Assembly: GCA_050018455.1 (NCBI GenBank)
Contig: JBEKAA010000002.1
Location: 124,001-188,000, forward strand
DNA: 64,000 bases
Reading direction: 5' to 3'
DNA from: RBG-13-68-16 sp050018455
Lineage (GTDB): Bacteria; Acidobacteriota; Thermoanaerobaculia; Thermoanaerobaculales; Thermoanaerobaculaceae
Within the stretch, counting starts at the first letter, position 1. Every line of letters starts with the position of its first letter. The translations under genes were made by a program, and so were the position numbers. Positions 39,357-48,621 of the stretch are shown here, in pieces. The notes beneath the pieces are model-generated. The model saw only the letters and a program-made list of their open reading frames with translations. It was not told where the DNA came from and did not search any database.

Positions 39357-42300
39357 TTACTTCGTCTTCACCGGGTCTGGGGGACGGGTCGGCAGCTTCG
39401 TCCGATGAGTCGCCATCGCCTTCGTCACCTCCGCCACGGCGCGTTCGAGCTGCGGATCACGCCCCTCGAGCAACGACTGCGGATCGTTCTCCACCACGAT
39501 ATCGGGGTCGACGCCGTGGCCCTCGATCACCCACCGACCGTCCGTCGACGCGGTGCCGCCTTCGGGCACATAGACCGTGCCGCCGTCGATGAGTGGCCCG
39601 TGGTCGTTGATCCCCACGACGCCGCCCCAGGAGCGCTTGCCGATCAGGGGCCCCAGCCCCGCCTGACGGAACATGTACGGGAAGATGTCTCCGTCGGAGG
39701 CGGAGGTTTCGTTGAGCAGGCACGCCATCGGCCCGACGAACGTCGCCTGGGGGTAGGTCTCGGTGTCCTCGTTCGTCCGGCTGAACCCCGTTCCGAGCAG
39801 GGAGCGCCTCAGCCGCTCGATGAGCACCTGGGAGACAGAACCCCCGCCGTTCGCGCGGTCGTCGACGATCAAACCTTCCTTGCGGATCTGGGGGAAGTAC
39901 CACTTGATGAACTCGCGGATCCCGTCCTCTGCCATGTCGGGGACGTGCAGGTACCCGATGCGCCCGCCCGAGAGCTTGTCGACCCGGTCGCGGTTGCGCG
40001 CCACCCAGCCGAAGTACCGGAGGTTGGTTTCGCTGGTGATCGGCCGGAACGAGACCACCCGGGCGCCGTTCGGATCGGGTTTCGAGTTGAGGGTGAGCGT
40101 CACCGGGCGGTCGGCCTTGCCGCGCAGCAGGCGGTACGGGTTGTCGTTGGGGGGGAGGTCGACGCCGTCGATCGCGAGGACGTAGTCGCCCTGTCTGGCG
40201 TCCACGCCGACCTCGGTGAGCGGCGACCGGTAGCGCTCCTCTTCGTTCTGACCTTGGAGAATCTGGGCGATCCGGTAGCGGCCCGCCGTCTTGTCGAGCT
40301 CGAAAACCGCCCCCGGCAGGGCAACCTTGGGGCGCGGCGGAATCTCGTAGTCGCCGCCCTCGATGTAGGCGTGGCCGATGTTCAGCTCGGCGACCATCTC
40401 GCCGAGCACGTAGTTGAGGTCGGAGCGGTGGGCCACGAACGGCAACAGCACCCGGTAGCGATCGCCGAGCGCCTTCCAGTCGTAGCCGTGCATGTTGGTG
40501 ACGTAGAAGAAGTCGCGGTAGCGCCGCCACACCTCGTCGAAGATCTCGGCCCACTCCTGCGCCGGCACGCGGTCCACCATCAGGTCCTTGGTCGAGACCG
40601 GCTTGTGGGCGTCCTTGCTGTCCTTCGCCTTCGGGTTGACGTCCACGAGCGTGTACGTGGCATCCTTCTTCACCAGGACCTTGGCGCCGTCGCCGGAGAT
40701 CACGAAGTCGTCGGCCTCGTCCACGAGCGTGCTCAGCTTCCGCTCCTTCAACGAGAACACCTGCAGCGAAGACGCCGGTTCCGGCTCCCGTCCAAGATAC
40801 GGGGCGCCGTTGCGCATGAAGACGAGATACTCCTTGGTGGCGGTGAGCCCAGCGTAGTTGGCTGCGTCCACCGGAATTCGCGCCACCCGCGCGCCCAAGC
40901 CTTCGAAATCGATCCGCACAGCCTTGGGCGCCGCGGGCTCCTTCGCCTTGTCCGCTTCGGTCTGCTTCGCGGCTTCCGGTTTGGCGGAGCCGGCCTTTTC
41001 GATCTTGACCTCGTCCGACTCGGGTGGGAACGGGTTCGGGACGTCCTTCCGGAGCGCGAGCGCGAAGATCCCCGTCGTGCGATTTGTGGCAAAGCTCAGC
41101 TCAACCGTCGACATCTGCGGCGCGAACTCGTGGTCCGAGAGAAAATAGACGTAGTTCCCTTCCGGGTCCCATGCCGGGTGCACCGCGTTGAACATCGGGT
41201 CGGTCACCGTGTGGAGCTTGCCGTCCGCGAGCGACCAGATCGCGATGGAACGGTAGCCGTTCACGTTGGCCAGCGAGAACGCGAGGAATGCGCCGTCCGG
41301 GGACCAAGCGTAGTCGCGGAGGTACCCCTGGCGGTCCTTGGCAACGGACGCGATCGCTCCGTCGGCCACCGTCACGACCCACAGGCGACCGTCCTTGTCG
41401 GAGAACGCCAGGCGTTTTCCGTCCGGAGACCACTCGGCCGCGTAGCGCATGGCGGAGCCGCCCCTGGTGAGCTGCCGAGGCTGGCCTGAGCCGTCCTGGG
41501 CGATCAGCCATACCTCCTCCTCGCCGGAGCGGTCCGTGATGAACGCGATTTCGCTGCCGTCCGGCGACCAGCGCGCCCACTTGTCGTGGTAACGCGACGA
41601 GTTCGTGAGGTTGCGCGTGGGACCCTTCTCGATCGGGACCGTGAACACGTCGCCGCGGGCCACGAACAGCGCACGTTCCGCCTTCGGAGCCAGCGAGAAA
41701 TCCTCGATGAACTTCTCCGCCGACACGCGCGAAGGGCGCATCGCGACGCCGTCGTTCGGCACCGAAATCGAGAGCGACCTGTCCGCCCCGGCGACGGTGT
41801 CCAGCACGTGGAGTTCACCGCCAAGCTCGTAGACGATCTTGCCGGCGCGGTCGGCCGACGGCCACCGCACGTCGTAGATCGTCGAGTGCGTGACCTGTGC
41901 GGTCGCCTTGGCCGCGACGTCGTACCGGTAGAGGTTCAGCGTGCCGTCGCGATCCGATGCGAAGTAGACGGCGCCCCCGATCCACATCGGGTCGCGATCG
42001 GTGCGCGGATGGTTCGTGAAGTTGAAGCTCTCGTGGGTCGCGAGGTCGAAGATCCAGAGGTCCTCCGCCCACCCTCCCTCGTACCGCTTCCAGGTACGGA
42101 AGTCCCTGAAGAGCGGGGAGTACGCGACTTTCTTTCCGTCCGGCGAAAACGTGCCGGCGCCGGCCACCGGCATCGGCAGCGGCACCGGGAGGCCGCCCTC
42201 CAAGCTCACAGTGTACAGCCGCGAATCGCCGTGATCGTACCCCTCCCGCATGGACCGGAACAGCACCGCCTTGCCGTCCACCGTCCACCCATACACTTGA

Positions 42301-42668
42301 TTGTCGTAACCCCAGCGCGGCGTCAGCGGGCCCTGCGCCGGGTACCAGGTAAGCTGCCTGGGGACGCCGCCGGAGGTCGGGATCACGTAGACCTGCTCGT
42401 CGCCGTCGTACTGTCCCGTGAAGGCAATCCACTTCCCGTCCGGCAAGAATTTGGGGAAGAGTTCGAGCCCCGGGTGGGCGGTAAGCCTGCTCGCCGTGCT
42501 GCCTTCCGCCAGCGCCACCCAGAGGTCCCCGGCGTAGCAGAACGCCACCGTGTCCCCCCAGATGTCCGGGAAGCGCAGGAGCTTCGTCTGTGCGCCAACC
42601 GTCGAGGCCAGAACCGTGAGAATCACCGTAAGAACCGTCAGAGTCGCTCTCCGTCGATCGAAACGCAT
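39357..42668 (-). CDS. Secreted tricorn-like protease (S41)
   Basis: 1103 residues with a signal peptide (about 1-26) and a perfect AAGGAGGA upstream. The N-terminal ~560 residues are WD/beta-propeller repeats with recurrent FSPDGKK / WSPDGSE motifs, forming the six- and seven-bladed propellers of tricorn. A Lys/Glu/Ala-rich linker (about 565-595) follows. The C-terminal half has the core helical domain, a PDZ domain (about 760-860) and the S41 catalytic domain with nucleophile Ser near residue 991 (SASDGD). Archaeal tricorn is cytosolic; the signal peptide here puts it in the periplasm for peptide degradation. Confidence 0.9.
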   Translation of the reverse strand: MRFDRRRATLTVLTVILTVLASTVGAQTKLLRFPDIWGDTVAFCYAGDLWVALAEGSTASRLTAHPGLELFPKFLPDGKWIAFTGQYDGDEQVYVIPTSGGVPRQLTWYPAQGPLTPRWGYDNQVYGWTVDGKAVLFRSMREGYDHGDSRLYTVSLEGGLPVPLPMPVAGAGTFSPDGKKVAYSPLFRDFRTWKRYEGGWAEDLWIFDLATHESFNFTNHPRTDRDPMWIGGAVYFASDRDGTLNLYRYDVAAKATAQVTHSTIYDVRWPSADRAGKIVYELGGELHVLDTVAGADRSLSISVPNDGVAMRPSRVSAEKFIEDFSLAPKAERALFVARGDVFTVPIEKGPTRNLTNSSRYHDKWARWSPDGSEIAFITDRSGEEEVWLIAQDGSGQPRQLTRGGSAMRYAAEWSPDGKRLAFSDKDGRLWVVTVADGAIASVAKDRQGYLRDYAWSPDGAFLAFSLANVNGYRSIAIWSLADGKLHTVTDPMFNAVHPAWDPEGNYVYFLSDHEFAPQMSTVELSFATNRTTGIFALALRKDVPNPFPPESDEVKIEKAGSAKPEAAKQTEADKAKEPAAPKAVRIDFEGLGARVARIPVDAANYAGLTATKEYLVFMRNGAPYLGREPEPASSLQVFSLKERKLSTLVDEADDFVISGDGAKVLVKKDATYTLVDVNPKAKDSKDAHKPVSTKDLMVDRVPAQEWAEIFDEVWRRYRDFFYVTNMHGYDWKALGDRYRVLLPFVAHRSDLNYVLGEMVAELNIGHAYIEGGDYEIPPRPKVALPGAVFELDKTAGRYRIAQILQGQNEEERYRSPLTEVGVDARQGDYVLAIDGVDLPPNDNPYRLLRGKADRPVTLTLNSKPDPNGARVVSFRPITSETNLRYFGWVARNRDRVDKLSGGRIGYLHVPDMAEDGIREFIKWYFPQIRKEGLIVDDRANGGGSVSQVLIERLRRSLLGTGFSRTNEDTETYPQATFVGPMACLLNETSASDGDIFPYMFRQAGLGPLIGKRSWGGVVGINDHGPLIDGGTVYVPEGGTASTDGRWVIEGHGVDPDIVVENDPQSLLEGRDPQLERAVAEVTKAMATHRTKLPTRPPDPVKTK

Positions 42669-42802
42669 GCTTCCTCCTTGGCGCGGTTGCTGTCGGCACT
42701 GATATTGCGAGGATCGCTGCCATGAGCCACAACGGTTACGAAAGCAAGTACAGGAAAGTTGCAGCTGGCCCGCCTACCGCCGGGGTCGCTGCCAACCCTC
42801 TC

Positions 42803-43450
42803 TCACGGCAACGGTAGCACTGCGCGCGCGATCGCCCAGAAATGGGCCGCTGAGCCAGCCATCACGAACAGGTGAAAGATCTCGTGGAAGCCGAACACGC
42901 CGGGCACCGGGTTTGGGCGCTTTACGCCGTAGATCACCGCGCCCACGGTATAGAACAACCCGCCGACCCCGAACCACACGAGGCCGCCGGGCGGAAGCCT
43001 GTGCAGCAGCGGCCAGATCGCGATGATCACCAGCCAGCTGAGGCCGAGGTAGAGGCCCACCGAGAGCCAGCGCGGTGCGTCGATGGCGAAGATCGCGAGG
43101 AACATCCCGGCAAGCGCGAGCGCCCACACCGCGCCGAACAGCGACCACCCCCACGGCCCCCGCAGGGGCACCAGGCAGATCGGGGTGTACGTGCCGGCGA
43201 TGAGCAGGAAAATCGCGATGTGGTCGAGCTGCCGCAGCACCCGCTGGGCGTGTCCGGAGACAGGCAGCAGGTGGTACAGCGAGCTCGCGATGTAGAGCAG
43301 CGTCAGCGACACGCCGTAGACGATGAACGCCCCGAGGTGCCACCACTTGCGGTAGACCGCCGCCAGCGTGATCAGCACCGTCGCACCGATGACTGCAGCC
43401 ACCGCGAAACCGAGATGCGTGAAGCCCGACACGGGCTCACGCAGCCGCAT
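42803..43450 (-). CDS. Haemolysin III / PAQR-family membrane protein
   Basis: 215 residues, seven predicted transmembrane helices. PAQR motifs are present: SLYHLLP near the second helix, QLDHIAIFLLIAGTYTPICL, and FGFHEIFHLFVMAGSAAHF, giving the conserved His/Asp set that binds zinc in the adiponectin-receptor-like fold. The family includes putative ceramidase-like hydrolases; cytolytic activity is not established for most members. Start ATG 43450 lacks a strong Shine-Dalgarno. Confidence 0.87.
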   Translation of the reverse strand: MRLREPVSGFTHLGFAVAAVIGATVLITLAAVYRKWWHLGAFIVYGVSLTLLYIASSLYHLLPVSGHAQRVLRQLDHIAIFLLIAGTYTPICLVPLRGPWGWSLFGAVWALALAGMFLAIFAIDAPRWLSVGLYLGLSWLVIIAIWPLLHRLPPGGLVWFGVGGLFYTVGAVIYGVKRPNPVPGVFGFHEIFHLFVMAGSAAHFWAIARAVLPLP

Positions 43451-43542
43451 TGGGGCCGTTCCAGGGGCGGGCGAGGGCTCGCGCGCTGACACCGTGCCAC
43501 ATTTTACGACGGTCACAGCCGGACGCATGCGAGAATCCGGCC

Positions 43543-44481
43543 GTGCGCCTCTCCGGCCACGCCTGGACCATGGTCCCACACCTGCTCGCCGACTGGAGCC
43601 GTGTCTCGGACGACGGCGCGAGGCCCTGGACGATGGAGATCGACGACCCTCGCGTTGGCCGGGTGCGCCTCAGCGGCCGACTCTCCGAGCCTCCTGGAGC
43701 CCAGGCGCTCCTCATTGCAGTCCACGGCCTCGGAGGTTCAGCCGCGAGCTCCTACATGCTGAAGGCCGCTCGCGCGGCGCACTCCGCCGGCCTCGCCACG
43801 CTTCGCCTGTCGCTCAGGGGCGCCGACGGCAGCGGCGAGGACGTCTACAACGCGGCCCTCACGGACGATCTGCGCGCGGCCCTGGCCAGCCCCGAGGCAT
43901 CGCGGTACGGCACGGTGTTCGTCCTCGGGTTCTCGCTCGGAGGCCACCTCGCACTCCGCTTCGCGACCGAGCAGCCTGACCCACGCCTCGCTGCGGTCGC
44001 CGCGGTGTGTGCTCCGCTCGACCTGGCGTCGTGCCTGACGGCGATCGACGGCCCCGGGCGGTTCCTTTATCGCCGCTACCTCCTCGCCCGGCTTCGGCGG
44101 TCCGTCGCCGCCGTGGCCGCCCGAGGCCGTCTTCCCTTGGCCATGCGGGAGCTTCGCCGGGTCCGCACGATCCGCGAGTGGGATCGCCTCGTCGTGGTCC
44201 CGCGCTTCGGCTTCGCGAGCCCCGAGGACTATTACGCGCAGTCGAGCGTCGCCCCACACCTCGGGCGTCTGACCGTCCCGGCCCTGCTGGTGGCCGCCAG
44301 GGGCGACCCGATGGTGCCGGCGGCGACGCTGCACCCGTGGCTGGAAACGTCTCCGCGCCTCGAGGTGCGCTGGGCCGCACGCGGCGGGCACCTCGGGTTC
44401 CCGCGCTCGCTCGATCTCGGCGAGCGCGGAGAGCGCGGGATCGACGGCCAGGTCGTCGCGTGGCTGCGGCGCCACGGATAA
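43543..44481 (+). CDS. YheT-like alpha/beta hydrolase
   Basis: 312 residues from GTG 43543, chosen because the YheT family begins with a segment like LSGHAWTMVPHLL. The hydrolase core has VHGLGGSAAS (oxyanion), the nucleophile elbow GFSLGGHLAL, a late Asp in ARGDPMVP and the catalytic His in RGGHLGFP. It is cytoplasmic and probably a carboxylesterase. It is divergent from the PAQR gene, 92 bases apart. Confidence 0.78.
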   Translation: MRLSGHAWTMVPHLLADWSRVSDDGARPWTMEIDDPRVGRVRLSGRLSEPPGAQALLIAVHGLGGSAASSYMLKAARAAHSAGLATLRLSLRGADGSGEDVYNAALTDDLRAALASPEASRYGTVFVLGFSLGGHLALRFATEQPDPRLAAVAAVCAPLDLASCLTAIDGPGRFLYRRYLLARLRRSVAAVAARGRLPLAMRELRRVRTIREWDRLVVVPRFGFASPEDYYAQSSVAPHLGRLTVPALLVAARGDPMVPAATLHPWLETSPRLEVRWAARGGHLGFPRSLDLGERGERGIDGQVVAWLRRHG

Positions 44482-44520
44482 CGGATAGTGGACTTCTATA
44501 CTTGGCGGAACGGAGGGGCC

Positions 44521-46587
44521 ATGCGCGTCCTCGTGTTCGGTTTGCTCTCGTGTCTGGCCGGCCTTCTCGCCGCCACCACCGGTATCGCCGGAGGGCCACC
44601 GCCTGCCGGATCGAGGCTGATCTCGGAGGCCGCCGTCGACGGTGCGGTCGCCCGCCTAGTCGCCACCCACGGCCCGGCGCAGGCGGAGCGGATCCGCCGC
44701 GGCGTGAACCAGGTCGCTCAACGTTGGTGGCAGGAGGACGGCGACGACGCGGCCTTCGCGGCGTTTTGCGAAACGAACTTCATTGCCGCGCCTGCCGCCC
44801 TCGCCGCGACGTTCGCGCGCCTCGAGCAGGTTCTCGAGCAGATCGACGGTCACCTCCACGAGGTGCGGCGCGAGCTCCTCGCGCCGAGCGACCTCGACAC
44901 CGGTCCAGTCACCGCGGTGGACCGGCTCTTCGCCGATTTCGACCTCTCGGTCCACACCGATGACGACCTCTTCAAGACCAAGGTGGCGTTCCTCGCCCTG
45001 TTGAACTTCCCGGTCCACACTCTCGGCGACCGTCTTGCTCAGGGTGGAGCGTGGAGTCGGGAGACGTGGGCCCGGTCCCGGATGATGGATCGCTTCGCCG
45101 AGCGCGCGCCGGCGGTCGTGCTGCAGACCATCACCGAGGCGCTCGCCAGGGCGGACCAGTACATCGCGGAGTACAACATCCGGCTCGACCGTCTGGTCAC
45201 GCCCGACGGAAAGCGGCCCTTCCCTGAAGGCCTGCGCCTGATTTCGCACTGGGGGCTGCGCGACGAGCTGGCCTCCCACTACGGGGAGCCCGACGGCCAG
45301 GTCAAGCAGCGCATGATCGAGCGCGTGATGGAGCGCATCGTCCGCCAGGAGATCCCGGCGGTCGTGATCGACAACCCCGACGCGCTGTGGTGCCCCGAGA
45401 CGAACGAGGTGCGGCCTCTACAGACTGCCGTTGCTCCCAAAGCAGCGTTGCGGTCCGAGCGCGAGTCCGACCGCCGCTACGCCGTCTGGCTCGACAACTT
45501 CCGCGCCCTCCGCAGCCTGGATGCGTACACACCCACGGCCCTCACGGCGGTCGCACGGTCGTTCGAGACCGAGCGCCAGATCCCCGAGAAGGAAGCCGAG
45601 GCGCTTTTCGTTTCAGTTCTCGGCTCCGAGGAGGTCAAGGACCTCGCGGGTTTGATCTCGAAGCGCCTTGGGCGCGCGCTCGAACCGTTCGACATCTGGT
45701 ACTCGGGGTTCAAGTCGCGCGCTGCCCGTTCCGAGGCCGAGCTCGATCGCATTGTGCGCGCGCGATATCCGACCGTCGCCTCGTTCCAGCAGGACCTTCC
45801 CGGCATTTTCGGCCGGCTCGGCTTCGACCCGGAGAAGGCGCAATGGCTCGCCGAACGTATCGTCGTGGACCCCTCCCGCGGCGCCGGCCACGCCATGGGC
45901 GCCGTGCGGCGCGAGGACAAGGCCCACCTGCGCACCCGCATTCCGGCGACCGGGATGGACTACAAGGGGTACAACATCGCGATCCACGAGCTCGGCCACA
46001 ACGTCGAGCAGACATTCTCCCTTGGTGGGATCGACCACTGGTTCCTGAACGGGGTGCCGAACAGCGCGTTCACCGAGGCGCTCGCGATGACCTTCCAGGA
46101 CCGGGACCTCGAGGTGCTCGGGGTCGCTGCGCCCGCCGACTCTCGCGATGCCGAGGCGCTGGGCGCGTTGTGGGCGACGTACGAAATCGCCGGCGTCGCG
46201 GTCGTGGACGTGAGGGCGTGGCATTGGCTGTACGACCACCCCGATGCGACGCCGCCGCAGCTGCGCGAGGCCGTGCTCGCGGCCGCCCGAGAGGTGTGGA
46301 ACCGTTACTACGCTCCGGTGTTCGGCACGAAGGACGTCGAGATCCTCGCGATCTACTCGCACATGGTCTCGTACCCGCTCTACCTCGCCGACTACCCGCT
46401 CGGCCACGTCATCGCGTTCCAGATTGGAGAGAGGCTGCGCGGTGCGTCGTTCGGCGCCGAGTTCGAGCGCGTCGCCCGCCAGGGCCGCCTCACCCCGGAC
46501 GCCTGGATGAAAGGGGCCGTCGGGGAACCGATCTCGACGCGACCTCTCCTCACGGCAGCGCACCGCGCTCTTACGCTGACACACTGA
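44521..46587 (+). CDS. Secreted zinc metallopeptidase, M3-like
   Basis: 688 residues from ATG 44521, with GGAGGGG upstream. A signal peptide (about 1-24) is followed by a largely helical protein. The zinc site is HELGH (His489, Glu490, His493) with a third ligand probably Glu519 in AFTEALAMTF, a spacing close to that of M3 oligopeptidases. Overall similarity to M3 or M2 beyond this is weak, so a distinct subfamily is possible. Likely periplasmic peptide degradation. Confidence 0.75.
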   Translation: MRVLVFGLLSCLAGLLAATTGIAGGPPPAGSRLISEAAVDGAVARLVATHGPAQAERIRRGVNQVAQRWWQEDGDDAAFAAFCETNFIAAPAALAATFARLEQVLEQIDGHLHEVRRELLAPSDLDTGPVTAVDRLFADFDLSVHTDDDLFKTKVAFLALLNFPVHTLGDRLAQGGAWSRETWARSRMMDRFAERAPAVVLQTITEALARADQYIAEYNIRLDRLVTPDGKRPFPEGLRLISHWGLRDELASHYGEPDGQVKQRMIERVMERIVRQEIPAVVIDNPDALWCPETNEVRPLQTAVAPKAALRSERESDRRYAVWLDNFRALRSLDAYTPTALTAVARSFETERQIPEKEAEALFVSVLGSEEVKDLAGLISKRLGRALEPFDIWYSGFKSRAARSEAELDRIVRARYPTVASFQQDLPGIFGRLGFDPEKAQWLAERIVVDPSRGAGHAMGAVRREDKAHLRTRIPATGMDYKGYNIAIHELGHNVEQTFSLGGIDHWFLNGVPNSAFTEALAMTFQDRDLEVLGVAAPADSRDAEALGALWATYEIAGVAVVDVRAWHWLYDHPDATPPQLREAVLAAAREVWNRYYAPVFGTKDVEILAIYSHMVSYPLYLADYPLGHVIAFQIGERLRGASFGAEFERVARQGRLTPDAWMKGAVGEPISTRPLLTAAHRALTLTH

Positions 46588-46796
46588 GCAGAGGCGGCCC
46601 GCAGATACAAGCTCTGGCCGGCAAGCAGGACGTACGACCGGTCGTGTTAGCATCCGACGATGAGACTCGGTCGTCGCGGAACCATCGCGGAGTCGTGCGC
46701 TGGATGGGCCTTTCCCGGCTCGGTTGGAGGCCTCCCGCCGTTCTCCCGGGCGCGCGGCGTCACGCCCGCACGAGGTGCGACCCGGACCGCAGCGCC

Positions 46797-47831
46797 ATGA
46801 GAGAACCCGAGCGACCCGCGGGTCCGCCGCCGACCGGCATCGAGGGACCCGAGCAACCCGGCCCGGGCCGTGACCAGGAGAGCGAAGCCGGTACGGGCCG
46901 CCCGGCGGCGGCCGGCACAACCCGGCGCATCGTCGCGTTCGGCGGCGGCAAGGGGGGCACCGGCAAGAGCCTCGTCGCGGTCACTCTCGCCATCGAGTTG
47001 GTCCGGCGCGGCATGCGCGTGGTGCTCGTGGACTGCGACCTTGGCGGCGCCAACCTGCACAGCCTCCTCGGCATGGAGTACCCGAAGGAGACTCTTTCCG
47101 ACTTCGTGCTCCGCAAAGCGGGCTCTCTGGCCGAACTGGTGGTTCCGACGCCGGTGGTAGGCCTCGGTCTTATCTCCGGGGCGCGCAACGCGATCCAGGT
47201 CGCCAACCCGATGTATCAGCAGAAGATGCGCTTGATGAGAGCGCTCCAGCACATCGACTCCGACGCGGTGATCCTCGACCTCGGCGCTGGCACGCACTAC
47301 AACGTGGTGGACTTCTTCCTCCTCGCAGACCATGGCGTCCTCGTGGTCGTACCCGAACCGACATCGGTTGAGAATGCGTACCGATTCCTCAAGGCCGCGT
47401 TCCTACGCCGTGTCAAGGCGATGGACGCAGGCCTCGGCATCCGCGAGATCCTGCAGGACGTCGTGCGGCCCGGTCGCCGGCACCCGTTGGTCCCCGCCGA
47501 GATGGTCCTCGCGGTCGCGGAGCGCGATCCCGCCGCCGGAGCCGCGATCGAGCGCGAGCTGGCCACGTTCAGGCCACTGCTGATCATCAACCAGGTGCGG
47601 GAAGCCGCCGACCTGACTCTCGGCGACGGGATGTGCGAAGCGGCCAGACGGCTCTTCGGAGTGGACCTGATCTACCTCGGCCACCTCCATCACCGCGAGC
47701 AGGTTTGGCGCGCGGTTCGAGCCCGCGAGCCCGCCTACTTCGAGAGGCCCGGCACGCCGTTCGCCCTCGAGCTCTCCGCCGTCGCGGGCCGGCTGATCGA
47801 GGTGCCGACGCCCGGGGGAATGCGCCCGTGA
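46797..47831 (+). CDS. MinD/ParA-family P-loop ATPase
   Basis: 344 residues from ATG 46797. A disordered Pro/Gly/Glu-rich N-terminus (~40 residues) precedes the deviant Walker A motif GGGKGGTGKS. LVDCDLGGANLHSLLG (switch I) and VILDLGAGTHYNVVDFFLLAD (switch II) follow. Similar to FlhG/MinD-like proteins that position cell-surface machines or septa. A C-terminal amphipathic MinD membrane helix is not evident. The stop overlaps the GTG of the next gene by four bases. In-frame upstream starts (for example 46695) remain possible. Confidence 0.83.
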   Translation: MREPERPAGPPPTGIEGPEQPGPGRDQESEAGTGRPAAAGTTRRIVAFGGGKGGTGKSLVAVTLAIELVRRGMRVVLVDCDLGGANLHSLLGMEYPKETLSDFVLRKAGSLAELVVPTPVVGLGLISGARNAIQVANPMYQQKMRLMRALQHIDSDAVILDLGAGTHYNVVDFFLLADHGVLVVVPEPTSVENAYRFLKAAFLRRVKAMDAGLGIREILQDVVRPGRRHPLVPAEMVLAVAERDPAAGAAIERELATFRPLLIINQVREAADLTLGDGMCEAARRLFGVDLIYLGHLHHREQVWRAVRAREPAYFERPGTPFALELSAVAGRLIEVPTPGGMRP

Positions 47832-48427
47832 AGCCTTTTGACCAGCTGGATCCGTGGGAGATGCTCGGGCTCGATCCCGGCGCAAGAGCCGACGAGATCA
47901 AGCGCGCCTACGAGCGGCTCTCATCGCGGCTCGCCCCTGGTTCGCTGCCTCTGTACTCGATCGCCGACAAAGAGGAGCAGCTGGATTTTCAGCAGCGGCT
48001 CCGGGCAGCCTACGTCGAGTTGCTCTCTGGCCTCGGCCCGGAGGAACCTCCCCAGGACGCTCAGGTTTCAACAACGCTGCCGACGCCGAGCCCGAACGAG
48101 GTGGTCGCGCCTGCATCCGTCCCACCCGCCGATGGGGCAACTGCTACCCAACCGCCAGCTGTCGCTCCCGAGACGGAGTTCAATGGCGATCTTCTGCGCC
48201 GACTTCGGGAAACCAGAGGCCTGACGCTCGAGACTCTCAGCCATCGCACGCGGATCAGGCGCACGCTCCTCGAATCGCTCGAGGCCGAGAGGTTCGAGGC
48301 GCTGCCAGAGCGCGTGTTCGTGCGCGGTTTCGTGCTCGCCGTCGCGCGCGAGCTCGGGCTCGATGCCGAGCGCGCCTGGGCCGGCTACGGAAAGCGGTGG
48401 GAGGCCTGGGCCGCGGCGAGGCGTTAG
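47828..48427 (+). CDS. J-like domain fused to RodZ-type HTH
   Basis: 199 residues from GTG 47828, coupled to the MinD-like gene. The N-terminus (DPWEMLGLDPGARADEIKRAYERLSSRL) is built like a DnaJ domain but has no HPD tripeptide, so it should not stimulate DnaK. A Pro/Ala-rich linker follows. Residues ~120-190 form the Xre-type helix-turn-helix found at the N-terminus of RodZ (LRRLRETRGLTLETLSHRTRI, FVRGFVLAVARELGLD). RodZ uses this domain to bind MreB rather than DNA. With the MinD-like ATPase it suggests a role in cell shape or polarity. Confidence 0.72.
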   Translation: MKPFDQLDPWEMLGLDPGARADEIKRAYERLSSRLAPGSLPLYSIADKEEQLDFQQRLRAAYVELLSGLGPEEPPQDAQVSTTLPTPSPNEVVAPASVPPADGATATQPPAVAPETEFNGDLLRRLRETRGLTLETLSHRTRIRRTLLESLEAERFEALPERVFVRGFVLAVARELGLDAERAWAGYGKRWEAWAAARR

Positions 48428-48573
48428 CTCGTCGCTCTTCCCACAGGCCTACCGTTGACTGGAATGGACTCTAGGGCCTCGTCGGTCAGGTCAAGGCGCT
48501 CGACATGGCAAACGTCCACGTCGAGGTCGCCAAGCAGCAAAACGCGGGCGCCCCGGCCTCGAGTTGACGGCAT
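48424..48573 (-). CDS. Possible 49-residue small protein
   Basis: An intact ATG-to-TAA frame on the - strand in the 194-base gap before ispG. It reads MPSTRGRGARVLLLGDLDVD and goes on with a mixed acidic/hydrophobic sequence ending in GRPVGRATS. Its stop overlaps the stop of the J-like gene on the other strand. GAAGAG precedes the ATG but is a weak Shine-Dalgarno. Composition is protein-like rather than the Arg/Pro/Ala-rich pattern of shadow frames in this genome. It may also be chance. Confidence 0.3.
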   Translation of the reverse strand: MPSTRGRGARVLLLGDLDVDVCHVERLDLTDEALESIPVNGRPVGRATS

Positions 48574-48621
48574 CTCTTCGCCGACTGTACCGTTCCTTCT
48601 ACGGGGGAGGCCAGGAACACC

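Noticed and set aside
45387..46796. Long upstream extension of the MinD-like frame
   Set aside because: It runs through the metallopeptidase gene in another frame; conserved sequence begins only after 46797.
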